Part shown: piece after piece, positions 1 through 9,882 of the stretch
Layout: every line of letters starts with the position of its first letter
Position numbering within the stretch: the stretch's first letter is position 1
NCBI GenBank assembly: GCA_016937795.1
Contig: JAFGVV010000046.1
Span: 62,001-126,000, forward strand
DNA length: 64,000 nt
DNA from: Paludibacteraceae bacterium
GTDB taxonomy: Bacteria > Bacteroidota > Bacteroidia > Bacteroidales > Paludibacteraceae
Direction of reading: 5' to 3'
Made by a program: the position numbers and the translations under genes
Notes under the pieces: generated by a model
Told to the model about the DNA's origin: nothing
The model's database searches: none
The model's input: the letters and a program-made list of their open reading frames with translations, nothing else

Positions 1-338
1 TTTTGTTTCATTATCAAATCGAGTTTCTCCTGTAATGAACCAGAACTTTGAGCTATAAGCAAGGGCTTTTCAAGCAAAGTTGAATTTAGTCCCACAGCCA
101 CATGCCCCAACAAATAATTATCAGGCAATGTAATGGTTTTCAGATAACAACTCATCATACTTTTGTATAATGCGGAAGGTCCCGACCAATCGAGCGGATA
201 CATGGAAGGCATTACATAAACTGTAAATTCATGTTCAGATTTATTATTTAGTTCCTGAGCTTTTAATGAACCAAACAGACTGAATATCAGAAAAACAACC
301 AGAATTTTTCTTTTCTTAAAGTATAATTCAGATGACAT
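1..338 (-). CDS. Secreted protein of unknown function (N-terminal part, runs off the window)
   Basis: An open frame starts at the ATG on the minus strand at 338 and is still open at base 1, giving 112 visible codons. The first 30 or so residues look like a signal peptide: a basic stretch (YFKKRKK-like), a hydrophobic core VVFLIFSLFGSL, and a KAQ cleavage-like site. The mature part begins ELNNKSEHEF and contains VYVMPSMYPLDWSGPS. I do not recognise the family. Upstream, between this gene and the next, lies a terminator hairpin. The protein is probably exported to the periplasm or beyond; function is unknown. Confidence 0.6.
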   Translation of the reverse strand, partial: MSSELYFKKRKILVVFLIFSLFGSLKAQELNNKSEHEFTVYVMPSMYPLDWSGPSALYKSMMSCYLKTITLPDNYLLGHVAVGLNSTLLEKPLLIAQSSGSLQEKLDLIMKQ

Positions 339-456
339 ATTTAAATAAATTAAAGACTAATACAAAAGTAATTAAAAAACTGTTTTCGAGCAAAAGACTA
401 TGAAGAAAAATTACCATTAAATGAAATCTGAGAATAAAACCATCTGAAGCATTCAT

Positions 457-498
457 AAAAAAAAGGTTTGCAGCCCGACATGGCCACAAACCTTTTTT
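457..498. terminator. Terminator hairpin downstream of the BNR_4 propeller gene
   Basis: AAAAGGTTTG at about 461-470 pairs with CAAACCTTTT at about 487-496, flanked by A and T runs on both sides, so it can act on either strand. It lies 45 bp beyond the stop codon of the minus-strand gene at 544-4680. Confidence 0.65.
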
Positions 499-543
499 CA
501 CAACATTTTGAACAGCAATAAAAACAATCCAATCTTCAGAAAT

Positions 544-3500
544 TTAGCGGGCAATCAGTTTATAAACCTTCTCGTTTATTCTGACGATATAAATTCCGGA
601 ATTAATATTGGTTGAGAAATTTCCGGCATCTGCTTTGAGCGAAAGCAGTTTTCGTCCCAACAAATCGTGAACACTTACGCTTGCACCCACAGCAATATTG
701 CGGAAATAAATATGATTGTCCGACACGAATACATTCGATAAATCGTCAACCTGCTGCAATGCATTCGGCCCGCTCACAACAGGAGCAAACGCACCACTAT
801 AATCCACAGCAATATAATCCACAGCAGCATCGAGACTTCCAACAGTATAGTTTTTACCAAACAATAGCTGATTGACTCCGCCCTCTTTCAGGTACAAATC
901 GGTAATGGCAGCTGTACCAAACGTAATTGTCTTTTTAAGAACCAGATAGTACTGCATTTGCTCTACCGAAGCATCAGTGGCAGTAAAAAACCGCACAACT
1001 TTTCTGTCGGCAGTAGCACGCACAGCAGGCGTTTGTACATTTTGCTTTGCAATAACCCCGGTAAGCCCATTGGCAGAAGTAGCTACCACAACGTCAAACT
1101 CTTTACTCTGATTTTCGCCCCAGGTAATAAGATCGAAGCTGAATTCATGCCATTTGTTGGTTTTCAGCGTTACAGGATACGCATAATAAGCACCTCCACT
1201 GGCATCGAAACGGAACATAAAAGCTTTTTTACCATCAGGATAAGCTGATAATTCGGTTGTCTGGCTTTTCTCCTGAATACGCGGATTTGGCGAAACACCC
1301 ATCGTTTTGTCCGAAACCCAAGCTGTAGGAGCTGCATTATGCGCATCGTTTTTGAAATCGGCATTACTCACAATGTTTATTCCATCGTAGAAATTCTGTG
1401 GTTTTTGATTATTCAGCACCGACTCAACAGTTCCTGCTGCATCCATATTTCCCACTTCAGCGGCGTCAAATGTTTCTACAAATGTACCATTACGATATAA
1501 ATGAATTTTTTCGCCCTGTACAGCATAACGAATTACCTGCTTTTGATTATTCACAACTTCAAGCTGACGAATATCAGCAAAAGGACTTGCCAAGCGCAGA
1601 CTTTCGTGAGAAAGTGCAGTACGGAATCCATTGCCTTGACCATTACGCACTTCCATATCCAAACCACGACCCACAGCAGCATTTACAGTTGCTGAAATTT
1701 CGACAGAATAATCACCGTTGGGATTGAACTCCAACGTACGCACGTCTTTTGCACCTGTAGCAGCACTGAAAGTCATTTGACTCTGAATTTCATTTGGCAA
1801 AACTGCTTTTTCAGGCAAATCGGGCGTTTGAATCACATCTTCTTCGGCAGGCGCGTAAGCTCCATCCTGATAGCTAACAGCGTACACTTCGGCATTCAGG
1901 CTTCCCGAATTATAGTTTTTCCCGAATTGCAAACGGCTGTTGTAAGCAAGGCTTTTCAGCGACAGTTTGGCAATTCCGTACATTGCCCATGTGGCGTTGA
2001 ATGTAATATAATATATACCAGCCTCCTGTGAGCTGAACAAAAAAGTTCCCGGGCGAACAGTTTGAGCCGTAGCCGCAGTGACAAAAGCTTTACTATCGAA
2101 AATACCTGCTGCAGTAGCAGTTTTGCTCACACCAACCGTCATGGTTTGAGCTGCTGTGGCATTCGACCAATATTCGTATAAAAATGAAAACTCGTAGGTT
2201 TTATTAGCTTCGAGCGTTACAGGATAAAAGTATGTGGCCGATGAATATGTACTTCCATCCCAACGAATAGTCATGAACCTTCCGGTATAACTTCCTCCGC
2301 CTTCAATGTTATGAGTCACATTTTCGTAACGCACTCCACCACCACCCGCAGCCACATTCCAGGGCACTGTGGCCGAGGCCGACCAACCATATTCCGTAGG
2401 CATTCCGCTTCCCGCTTCCGAAGGACCAGCCCAGTTTGCCATTACATTGGTTCCATATGTGCCACTTACCTCAGCTTCGGTATCATCCGATTGAATTTCT
2501 TTAATGAAATCGGCATCGCGTGTGCCAAGAAACTGCATTCCGCGATAAATATGAACCTTATCGTCCTTCACTGCAAAACGATAGGTCTGTTCCACAGTAT
2601 TGTCTGCAGGCGAAATTTCGTTTATTTTACTCAGCGGCGCCGACCAGTTAACAGTTGTTTTATCCAATGTAATGCGAAAACCTTTTCCGGTAATGCCACG
2701 CGCTTCAATATCAAGACCACGACCTTCTACAGCATCGATTTTTGCGCGGACATCCACGCTAAAATCTTTGGCAGGAGCAAACGGAGTAAGCACCGTCATG
2801 TCGCGCACAGTTGCATTCAACAATTTACTGGCAGTCAGTATTTTTTCACTAAGCTCACGTTTTGCAGGTAGCGCCGGAGGAGTTACCGAACCCGGAGCAT
2901 CGTTTAGTTTTTCAGCATAAAGCGATGCTGACGGAATTGTTTGTTTTGCAGTATTCAAACCCGACCACGACAAGGTCAATGGTGCAGAAGTAACTGATTC
3001 GATCACAATATTATTTTTATGCGAAGCAATGAGCGAATAAGTAAAACTATGCTCCTGAGCAGTCTCTGAACTGCTGATAATCTTTTGCAAACGATCGTTC
3101 ACATACACATCCGTACGGGCATTGGTATTCAGATACAAAGTGTACTGCTCACCTTCAATGGTTTCGAAAGCACCCGACCATCGAATACTTTTTGCACCGG
3201 CAGGCACCACACTCTGATCGGTAGTCGCCACAATGGCTTCGCTGATTTTGTCTGTAAAATTCTCATTAGCAAAATATTCGGCTTTCAATCCGGTTCCATT
3301 CGGAGTGCTCGGATTTTTAGTCAGATAATCGAACACCGTTATCTTTTTATCAGCACTCAAATAAACAAACGACAAAACACCATTGTTGCGAAGTAAAGCT
3401 CTGTCGGACTGTGGTTCTGAGTAAAATCCGGTTTTTCCATCTTCCGAAAGAAGTGTCCAGTTTGCATAATCGTCGTCGGGCGAAGCCATTAGCACACCAT

Positions 3501-4680
3501 AACCATTGGCCATTACATAAGCGTTATCGTAACTATCGATGGCCAGATTTACACGGCGGGTAGAATTTACCGACACACCATTTACTGTAATCAGACGCTT
3601 TACCCATGTGCCATCCTCCTTGCGAAAACGGTGGTACAAACGCGATTTGGTTCGTGAGCTTGCCCAGTTAGCATCCGCTGCCTGCCCATCGGGTATATGA
3701 GAATTCACTGCATGAATGCGTCCACGACTATCCACATCCTGTGTTTCCTGATTTATATAACCACGATTATACGGAATTGCTTCAATCTGATACGTTTTTT
3801 TTGTTTGACTCAGCGCATTACGGGTTACTTTATCTTCCACCGGATCCATTACATCCACCGAAGCTTTTGCATCGCCAAAAGTATCCTTCCATGTACGGCC
3901 ATGATCTTCGCTGTACGCATAGTAAAAATCGTGATTTGTACCGCCACCAAAATCATCGCGCCAGCACCAGGTCACATGCAACTTGCCTGATTTATCGTAA
4001 GTCATTCCATTGATATAAGCACAGGCATCAGGCGTTACATCTTCACCCTGCACATAACGTCCTATCAAACTCCATGTTTGTGTATCAGCATTATATTCAC
4101 GCAAATAGCTATCGCCATAACCACTCCAGCGAAAACGACATTCAAAGAGCAGATTTCCATCAGGTTTCGAAACAAAACGCGGATAAGTGACATTAGGCAC
4201 TGCTTTGTCCATAATATTGGTAGTTGCCGAAAACGACGAAGCCTGCCATGGCATAGTTTCAGGCTGATTTGCAGAACCCACAACAGAATAGCAATAATGC
4301 AAATCATCATTGTGATGATCATACGAAAGATGAATTCGTCCATCCTTTGCACTAATGCCCATCGAAATGGTATTGTGCGCATCGTCAGCTGCATTCCGGT
4401 AAGGCAAAACCACCTCTTCCCATATTCCCACAGGCAATTTACGACGTGCGATACTTACATTTCGTGTCTGATTATAATAAACTGTGTACTGATAGCCCTT
4501 ATAAGTCACAATTGCATCGGTCTGAAACTGTTGTCCCGAGAGCTGCTCACCTGTTCCCATCACGTAAGCCGACACATTCGGATACGACAAAGCTACCTTC
4601 ACAGCCTTTGGAGCCGATTGCAACATAGCAGCAGAAGTAACACAAACAAGAGCAACGAGGATAGTAAAAATTCTTTTCAT
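544..4680 (-). CDS. BNR_4-type beta-propeller secreted protein, putative polysaccharide lyase, with type IX sorting domain
   Basis: The 1378-residue protein opens with a signal peptide (MKRIFTILVALVCVTSAAM). Residues about 35-450 form a BNR_4-like propeller with the conserved pair DAHN (100-103) and HLSYDHH (117-123) followed by LHY. This family includes ulvan and related polysaccharide lyases that use His residues in these places, so lyase activity is a reasonable inference but not proven. Residues about 463-590 (GLKAEYFANENF onward) resemble a PA14-like carbohydrate-binding domain. Two copies of a jelly-roll-like pair follow: one segment each beginning near DFSVDVRAKIDA and DYSVEISATVNA, and one each around IRWDG and FRFDA. 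Residues about 1311-1378 are a type IX secretion C-terminal domain (VHDLLGRKLLSL, SGIYIVRINEKVYKLI). A GH105 hydrolase gene lies directly upstream on the same strand, which fits a lyase plus unsaturated-uronyl hydrolase pair. CAAAAATA at 4714-4721 could be the reverse-strand -7 box. Confidence 0.8.
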   Translation of the reverse strand: MKRIFTILVALVCVTSAAMLQSAPKAVKVALSYPNVSAYVMGTGEQLSGQQFQTDAIVTYKGYQYTVYYNQTRNVSIARRKLPVGIWEEVVLPYRNAADDAHNTISMGISAKDGRIHLSYDHHNDDLHYCYSVVGSANQPETMPWQASSFSATTNIMDKAVPNVTYPRFVSKPDGNLLFECRFRWSGYGDSYLREYNADTQTWSLIGRYVQGEDVTPDACAYINGMTYDKSGKLHVTWCWRDDFGGGTNHDFYYAYSEDHGRTWKDTFGDAKASVDVMDPVEDKVTRNALSQTKKTYQIEAIPYNRGYINQETQDVDSRGRIHAVNSHIPDGQAADANWASSRTKSRLYHRFRKEDGTWVKRLITVNGVSVNSTRRVNLAIDSYDNAYVMANGYGVLMASPDDDYANWTLLSEDGKTGFYSEPQSDRALLRNNGVLSFVYLSADKKITVFDYLTKNPSTPNGTGLKAEYFANENFTDKISEAIVATTDQSVVPAGAKSIRWSGAFETIEGEQYTLYLNTNARTDVYVNDRLQKIISSSETAQEHSFTYSLIASHKNNIVIESVTSAPLTLSWSGLNTAKQTIPSASLYAEKLNDAPGSVTPPALPAKRELSEKILTASKLLNATVRDMTVLTPFAPAKDFSVDVRAKIDAVEGRGLDIEARGITGKGFRITLDKTTVNWSAPLSKINEISPADNTVEQTYRFAVKDDKVHIYRGMQFLGTRDADFIKEIQSDDTEAEVSGTYGTNVMANWAGPSEAGSGMPTEYGWSASATVPWNVAAGGGGVRYENVTHNIEGGGSYTGRFMTIRWDGSTYSSATYFYPVTLEANKTYEFSFLYEYWSNATAAQTMTVGVSKTATAAGIFDSKAFVTAATAQTVRPGTFLFSSQEAGIYYITFNATWAMYGIAKLSLKSLAYNSRLQFGKNYNSGSLNAEVYAVSYQDGAYAPAEEDVIQTPDLPEKAVLPNEIQSQMTFSAATGAKDVRTLEFNPNGDYSVEISATVNAAVGRGLDMEVRNGQGNGFRTALSHESLRLASPFADIRQLEVVNNQKQVIRYAVQGEKIHLYRNGTFVETFDAAEVGNMDAAGTVESVLNNQKPQNFYDGINIVSNADFKNDAHNAAPTAWVSDKTMGVSPNPRIQEKSQTTELSAYPDGKKAFMFRFDASGGAYYAYPVTLKTNKWHEFSFDLITWGENQSKEFDVVVATSANGLTGVIAKQNVQTPAVRATADRKVVRFFTATDASVEQMQYYLVLKKTITFGTAAITDLYLKEGGVNQLLFGKNYTVGSLDAAVDYIAVDYSGAFAPVVSGPNALQQVDDLSNVFVSDNHIYFRNIAVGASVSVHDLLGRKLLSLKADAGNFSTNINSGIYIVRINEKVYKLIAR

Positions 4681-4713
4681 TATTTAGTTTTTAGAAATTT
4701 CGGTTTTAAAACA

Positions 4714-4721
4714 CAAAAATA
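4714..4721 (-). promoter_or_regulatory. Candidate -7 box of the BNR_4 gene
   Basis: On the minus strand this reads TATTTTTG, matching the Bacteroidetes -7 consensus TAnnTTTG, 33 bp before the start codon at 4680. No clear -33 TTTG is seen at the usual spacing, so support is partial. Confidence 0.4.
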
Positions 4722-4897
4722 CTTACAAAAAACATGTTGCCGGAGGAAAAAACTGTCAGAAAGGAATAAACAAAAAACTGAGGAGGCATTATTCAAAAAA
4801 AATAAAAGCGCATCGTTTCGCAACGGCACGCTTTGTTCTTGTTTACAAACTTAATTATCCAAACTATTATGCATCATGTAATTCAACATTAAAAAAA

Positions 4898-6223
4898 TTA
4901 CTCAGAGCAGCGAAACCATTTCCGCTGCTCTTCAGCCACATATTTCTCATATTCAAGACTTGCCATAATAAACGGACCAAGCACTTTCCCTTCGGTATTG
5001 TTGTGAATGGCCACATCGCTGCCGCAGAGATAATAATTGGCATCGCCTTTGCGGGTTCCGCTAAGTCCGGCCGATTCGCAACTCTGAATAAGCTTTATTT
5101 TAGCATTGGCTTCTTCCACCACAAAGTTTTCAATTAAACCTTTATAAGCCTTTTCAGCAATAGGCAAATAGATTTTCTTCTTAAGAATGCCCAAACGAAC
5201 ACCCTTAAAATATGCGTAAGTAAACATCGATGAAGCCGAAGATTCGAGATAATTATTCACATCGCAGCTTTCACCTTTCAAACTATTATCGTATTGCAAA
5301 AGCTGATACCATGCACCCGATTCCGCATCCTGACGGTCTTTCAATCCGTCGGCCACCAGATTTGTATAATTCACAAGACGTTTACGGGCAGCATGGTCAC
5401 GTGGCATATATTCAAGCACATCAACAAGCGCCGCAAAAAACCAACCCACTCCCCTGCCCCAGAATTCAGCTGAACGTCCATTGGCAGTGTTAGCCCAGAA
5501 TTTCGAAGCTTTGTTCATTGGATCGGCCGACCATGCATGATAATTCAGTTTCTTCTCCGCATCCCATGTATATTTAAAAACCGTGTCGAACTGTAACGCA
5601 ATGTCATCCCACGAAGCATACCGCTCGGCTTTGCTGTTCGTAAGTCCGAAATTTCCTTCCCATTCAGCATAAAGTGCCGGGCCCATATACAGTCCATCGA
5701 GCCACATTTGATTCACGTATTGTTTTTTGTGCCAAAAACCACCTTTCCCTGGCAATCCTTGCGCAATACGTGCATGTTCAAATTTCAGTTTATTCCGGCA
5801 AATGGTAGCCTTTTCGCGATAGATAGCCGCCTTTTCTACCTCACCTTTGGCGAGCGCTCCCCGGTACAATTCGAAAAAAATCTTAGCAGCATTCAAATCG
5901 TCAATATTACTTTCGCCCAAATGCATTTCCACATTGTCGGCATAATCCTGAATTCCGGCAAACCAGTACGCACTCCAGGCTTTATCGTTGTATTGCTCCC
6001 ATGCCATTACGATGGCTTTTGCAACCAGCCCCGGTACATAATCCCAACTCACATTCCGTTCGGAAACGGGTGTCAGAAAATGATGATCCTTGTCTTTATT
6101 CCTAAAATCGCTCATACGCGAATCAATAATCCATTTTGAATAAAGCGAATCGGTCCGGAAAGGAGCCGCCTGAGCCACTACAACGAGAGAAAGAAAAAAC
6201 ACAAACACAAAATTCTTTTTCAT
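4898..6223 (-). CDS. Glycoside hydrolase family 105 (unsaturated rhamnogalacturonyl/uronyl hydrolase)
   Basis: A 441-residue protein with a signal peptide (MKKNFVFVFFLSLVVVAQAA). It carries the hallmarks of the GH88/GH105 alpha6/alpha6 barrel: IDDLNAAK near residue 107, NQMWLDGLYM at 171-180 with the probable catalytic Asp176, a HAW motif at about 229, and GRGVGWFFAALVDVLEYMP at about 256. These enzymes remove the 4,5-unsaturated uronic acid that polysaccharide lyases leave at the non-reducing end. It lies about 220 bp upstream of the BNR_4 propeller gene on the same strand, so the two probably act in sequence on an acidic polysaccharide such as ulvan or rhamnogalacturonan. The exact substrate cannot be read from the sequence. 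Confidence 0.85.
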   Translation of the reverse strand: MKKNFVFVFFLSLVVVAQAAPFRTDSLYSKWIIDSRMSDFRNKDKDHHFLTPVSERNVSWDYVPGLVAKAIVMAWEQYNDKAWSAYWFAGIQDYADNVEMHLGESNIDDLNAAKIFFELYRGALAKGEVEKAAIYREKATICRNKLKFEHARIAQGLPGKGGFWHKKQYVNQMWLDGLYMGPALYAEWEGNFGLTNSKAERYASWDDIALQFDTVFKYTWDAEKKLNYHAWSADPMNKASKFWANTANGRSAEFWGRGVGWFFAALVDVLEYMPRDHAARKRLVNYTNLVADGLKDRQDAESGAWYQLLQYDNSLKGESCDVNNYLESSASSMFTYAYFKGVRLGILKKKIYLPIAEKAYKGLIENFVVEEANAKIKLIQSCESAGLSGTRKGDANYYLCGSDVAIHNNTEGKVLGPFIMASLEYEKYVAEEQRKWFRCSE

Positions 6224-6555
6224 TATCCTGAAAATAAATCGTTTATTTTATTTGCTAAACATCATATAAATAATGTGAATCATTTGCAAAAATATAAAGA
6301 GCTACGCACTGCAATGTGTACAAAATGACACAATTTGAGAACAAAATGTTATTTAGGTCTGACAGGCTCTGAACTAAAAACCACGCGGTAAAAGCGACAT
6401 TTATGAGGACAAAACAACAAATCTTCAAAAAATTACAATTTATATCATTTTAAACCGCAATTCCTACAATAACATCAACACAATTCGCGTTTAACTAATA
6501 AATTCCAAGCTCTGGAACAATATTCGGAATACTAACCTTATAAAAATTCAAAATC
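6224..6555. other. Divergent intergenic region between GH105 and tonB-like genes
   Basis: This 332-bp AT-rich spacer separates divergent genes. On the minus strand CAAAAATA at 6287-6294 (TATTTTTG) could be a -7 box for the GH105 gene. I see no gene, RNA or strong palindrome in it. Confidence 0.5.
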
Positions 6556-7230
6556 ATGGTAAGCAAAAAATCACCTCAGGCAAACCTTGAGAACAAAAAA
6601 GTCATTCCAATGATGATGGGACTTGTGATGGTACTTTCGTTGCTATTTATTGCATTCGAATGGTCGCAAAACGAGTTCAGCAAACACGACAACTTTGCTA
6701 CTACTTTCACTCCGAATGATGAAGATCTTCCACCCATCACAATGCCCGACAAACCGCTACCACCTCCGCCTCCACCTCCTCCTGTTTCAGACATTATTGA
6801 AGTAAAAGAAAACGATGTCCGTACGGTTAATAATAAAATCATTACCGATGAGACGCCTGTAGAACCACTTAAAGAATTAATAAACCGACCTGTAGGAAAT
6901 ACAGGTCAGGAAGATGACCCCGAAGTGGTTTTTATAACCGCTGAAGAGAATCCTGAATTTAAAGGCGACGTATTCACCTATCTCTCGAAAAGTCTGAAAT
7001 ACCCCATTATTCCTCAGGAAAACGGTGTTCAGGGAAAAGTAATTTGTCAGTTTGTAGTAAACCGCGATGGCTCAATTACCGATATTGAAGTAGTTCGTGG
7101 AGTCGACAAATATCTTGATGCAGAAGCTGTAAGGGTTATAAAAACAATGCCGGCCTGGAAACCCGGAAAGATGAACGGAAAACCGGTAAGAGTCAAATTT
7201 ACTTTGCCTGTTGTATTCAGACTAATGTAA
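6556..7230 (+). CDS. TonB family energy transducer
   Basis: A 224-residue protein with one N-terminal membrane segment (VIPMMMGLVMVLSLLFIAF), a proline-rich periplasmic stretch with eight consecutive Pro residues near 77-84, and a C-terminal TonB domain (VICQFVVNRDGSITDIEVV, AEAVRVIKTMPAWKPGK, VKFTLPVVFRL). It would transmit proton-motive energy from ExbB/ExbD to outer-membrane receptors. No exbB or exbD is adjacent. Bacteroidetes carry many TonB paralogues, so its partner receptor cannot be assigned; a SusC-like receptor lies at the far end of the window. Confidence 0.85.
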   Translation: MVSKKSPQANLENKKVIPMMMGLVMVLSLLFIAFEWSQNEFSKHDNFATTFTPNDEDLPPITMPDKPLPPPPPPPPVSDIIEVKENDVRTVNNKIITDETPVEPLKELINRPVGNTGQEDDPEVVFITAEENPEFKGDVFTYLSKSLKYPIIPQENGVQGKVICQFVVNRDGSITDIEVVRGVDKYLDAEAVRVIKTMPAWKPGKMNGKPVRVKFTLPVVFRLM

Positions 7231-7274
7231 AATAAACGCTTAACATCAAAATGATACTGAATCAAAATGTTTTT

Positions 7275-7393
7275 TTGAACGCAAATTACGCAAATTTTCA
7301 CAAATACAACTATTTAATATTCTATGTATTATATTGAATAACAGCAATATGTGATCTGTGAAAATTTGCGGTTTTTGCGTAATTTGCGTTCAA
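7275..7393. repeat. Long inverted repeat between convergent genes
   Basis: A 28-nt arm at 7275-7302 (starting TTGAACGCAAATTACGC) is matched by its reverse complement at 7357-7393, where a 9-bp insertion GTTTTTGCG duplicates part of the arm. The loop is about 54 bp. It sits between the convergent tonB-like and histidine kinase genes and may work as a bidirectional terminator, or be a small mobile palindromic element. Confidence 0.7.
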
Positions 7394-7423
7394 TTTTCTT
7401 TTGAGACAGTTTTTTCAATTTAT

Positions 7424-9151
7424 CTATAATTTGCGCAGCGAAAACAGGAAAGTCACTCCACCCCCTTCACCCGCCTTGGCCGATATGGTTCCTTTATGGA
7501 AAAGCACAGCATTTTTTACGATGGCAAGTCCAAGTCCGGTTCCGCCCGCTTTACGGCTCCGGCCTTTATCCACTCTGTAAAAACGTTCGAATATCCGGCT
7601 TAAATGTTCTTCGGGAATGCCCACACCATTGTCCAAAAACGAAAAATAGTAAAAATGCTCATCCTCACGATAACAATTTATTTCAATAGTCAGATTATGA
7701 CCACCATACGCCATCGCATTATCGGTCAAATTCCGGAATATTGAATACAATAGTGAACGGTTCCCTACGACCGTGGTTTCGTTTCTCAGTTTCAGATTCA
7801 CTATAAATTCCATTTGCTCAAGTTGCAAATGGACATCGTTGAGCACATCGCGAATCACCTGATTCACATCACATCTCTCCTTAGCAAACAAACGTCCTGC
7901 CTCATCAATTTTATTCAGCGTAGAAATATCCTGAAGCAATGCACTTAACCTGTGGGCCTGCTGATACGATCGTTCGATAAAGAATTTTTGACGTTCGGGA
8001 GTCAGATCAGGATTATCGATAATGCTCTCCATATAACCCAGAATGCTGCTTACCGGCGTTTTAAGTTCGTGCGAAATATTCTGTGTCAGGTGGCGTTTCA
8101 ACTCATTTTCATGTTCCTGCGCCGAAATATCATTGATCGAAATTTCGAACGTATCATCCTGAAAAACAATACAGCGAACCATAAAAACCTTACCATTCTT
8201 TTCAATTACCTTTTTGGTCTGTGTCAACTGATTATTATCCAGGCTATCGTCGATAAATTTATTGATCTCTGAAAATTCCTGAAGCTGAAAAAGTTCATTT
8301 GAATTATGCGTTTGCGAACCCACCAGAATATTGCTGAACTGAATAAAATGAGAGTTTACAAGCAATTCCTTTTTGTCGGTGGAAAAAATGCCCAAACCTT
8401 CCTGCGAAATCTGCAAATGCTTGATCAGTTTTTCCTTTTCATTATTTACCTCATCCTTCACTTTGAGCAAACGCTTGTAAAGCTGCACAATATAATTGCT
8501 TATTTCACCAAGCTCATCATTCGGAAAGCGGATATCTGTTTCTTCAATTTCTCCCTGTTCGGCTTTAATGGTAAACAAACGTAAGCGGGTAATGGAGTCG
8601 GTAAAATTTTTGGAAATAAGAAAAAGTGCAATCACCGCAGCAAGAAAAATAAACGACATAAAATAAAGGAAAAAAGTATTGGCTTTGAGCATTTCCATCA
8701 AATTGAGGTTATACGGCAAAGCCGTTCGCACATAAATATTCCCGAAATAATGTGCCATATAATAAAAGTCGATGCCCAGGGTAGTGGAATGGCGAATGGC
8801 TTTTCCTTCTTTTTCAGCCTGTGCCGCCTGAATTTCGGGACGATTAATGTGGTTCTCAAGTTTCGATTTGTCGCTTACCGAAGTGTCAAATAACACAGCC
8901 CCGACACTATCGATAAGGGTAACTCGCAACATTGAATCCGGAAAAATGGAAATAAACTCATCTAAACTATTAGAATCCCAGCTTTGCGTGGAAACATATT
9001 TTTCGATGGTGCGGTTATAGGTACTGAGCAACTGATCGAGCTGCTCAGTACGAAATTCCTTTTCTCTTTCGTACTGAAAAAAAGTAATTACCGAAATAAT
9101 CAGAAAGAATATTCCGAAAAAATAAAGAAAAAGCTTACGGCTTAAAGTCAT
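7424..9151 (-). CDS. Sensor histidine kinase
   Basis: A membrane histidine kinase of 575 residues if translation starts at MTLSRKLFLYF. An upstream in-frame ATG at 9184 would add 11 residues. Counting from the upstream ATG, two membrane segments (about 19-36 and 171-190) bracket a periplasmic sensor domain. A HAMP-like linker and a PAS-like segment follow, then the phosphoacceptor motif NISHELKTP with His372, and an HATPase domain with NLTDNAMAYGG, DNGVGIPEEH and GGTGLGLAIVKN. It autophosphorylates and passes phosphate to the response regulator encoded just upstream (stop at 9193). The two genes are almost certainly cotranscribed. The signal is unknown. Confidence 0.9.
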   Translation of the reverse strand: MTLSRKLFLYFFGIFFLIISVITFFQYEREKEFRTEQLDQLLSTYNRTIEKYVSTQSWDSNSLDEFISIFPDSMLRVTLIDSVGAVLFDTSVSDKSKLENHINRPEIQAAQAEKEGKAIRHSTTLGIDFYYMAHYFGNIYVRTALPYNLNLMEMLKANTFFLYFMSFIFLAAVIALFLISKNFTDSITRLRLFTIKAEQGEIEETDIRFPNDELGEISNYIVQLYKRLLKVKDEVNNEKEKLIKHLQISQEGLGIFSTDKKELLVNSHFIQFSNILVGSQTHNSNELFQLQEFSEINKFIDDSLDNNQLTQTKKVIEKNGKVFMVRCIVFQDDTFEISINDISAQEHENELKRHLTQNISHELKTPVSSILGYMESIIDNPDLTPERQKFFIERSYQQAHRLSALLQDISTLNKIDEAGRLFAKERCDVNQVIRDVLNDVHLQLEQMEFIVNLKLRNETTVVGNRSLLYSIFRNLTDNAMAYGGHNLTIEINCYREDEHFYYFSFLDNGVGIPEEHLSRIFERFYRVDKGRSRKAGGTGLGLAIVKNAVLFHKGTISAKAGEGGGVTFLFSLRKL

Positions 9152-9192
9152 ATTATTCAGCACTGTAGAAAAACAATAAAACAATCAGGTTC

Positions 9193-9882
9193 TTAGCTTT
9201 CGAAACAATAGCCATAACCCAGGCGAGTCACAATATTTCTACCGTATTCGCCAATTTTTTTGCGCAAACGCGTAATATTCACATCGATGGTGCGATCGAG
9301 CACCACCACTTCGTCCGACCATACGCGCGACAGCATTTCTTCGCGGGTAAAAACACGGTTTTTATTTTCGAGAAAAAGTTTCAGAATTTCAAATTCTTTT
9401 TTGGTAAAAGCCACTTCGTTTCCGTTGAGCAAAACCTTTTTATTACTCAACTGCATTTCGAGTCTTTCGTAAGTAAGCACCTGCCCGGCCTCATCGTTTC
9501 CTTTAAGCGATTCGGCACGACGAATCACAGCTTTCACGCGCGCCACCACTTCGCGGATTGAAAACGGCTTCGAAATATAATCGTCGGCACCAATATTAAA
9601 TCCGGTCAGTTTATCATTTTCGGTGTCCTTTGCAGTGAGAAAAATAATAGGGACACGTGATGTTTTAGGATTATCGCGCAATGTTCGGGCCATTCTGAAA
9701 CCCGAAATTTCGCCCATCATTACATCCAGAAGCAATAAATTGTATTCTGATATATTTTTTTGGAGCGCTTCTTCAGCCGAATATGCCACATCTACCTGAT
9801 AACCTTCGGTTTCGAGATTGAACTGCAAAATCTCACACAAATCCTCCTCATCATCTACCACTAAAATTCTATATGTACCCAT
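9193..9882 (-). CDS. OmpR/PhoB-family response regulator
   Basis: A 229-residue two-domain regulator. The receiver domain (about 1-120) has the acidic pair D10/D11, the phosphoacceptor D53 (LLLLDVMMGEISGF) and the conserved K105 (DYISKPF). The C-terminal winged helix includes FTKKEFEILKLFLENKNRV and RTIDVNITRLRKKIGEYG. It is the first gene of a pair with the histidine kinase at 7424-9151. The architecture is PhoB-like, but no phosphate genes are nearby, so I do not assign a pathway. Confidence 0.9.
   Translation of the reverse strand: MGTYRILVVDDEEDLCEILQFNLETEGYQVDVAYSAEEALQKNISEYNLLLLDVMMGEISGFRMARTLRDNPKTSRVPIIFLTAKDTENDKLTGFNIGADDYISKPFSIREVVARVKAVIRRAESLKGNDEAGQVLTYERLEMQLSNKKVLLNGNEVAFTKKEFEILKLFLENKNRVFTREEMLSRVWSDEVVVLDRTIDVNITRLRKKIGEYGRNIVTRLGYGYCFES

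Noticed and set aside
2311..2871. Plus-strand frames over the BNR_4 propeller gene
   Set aside because: They are shadows of the minus-strand gene, which has a signal peptide, conserved motifs and a sorting domain.
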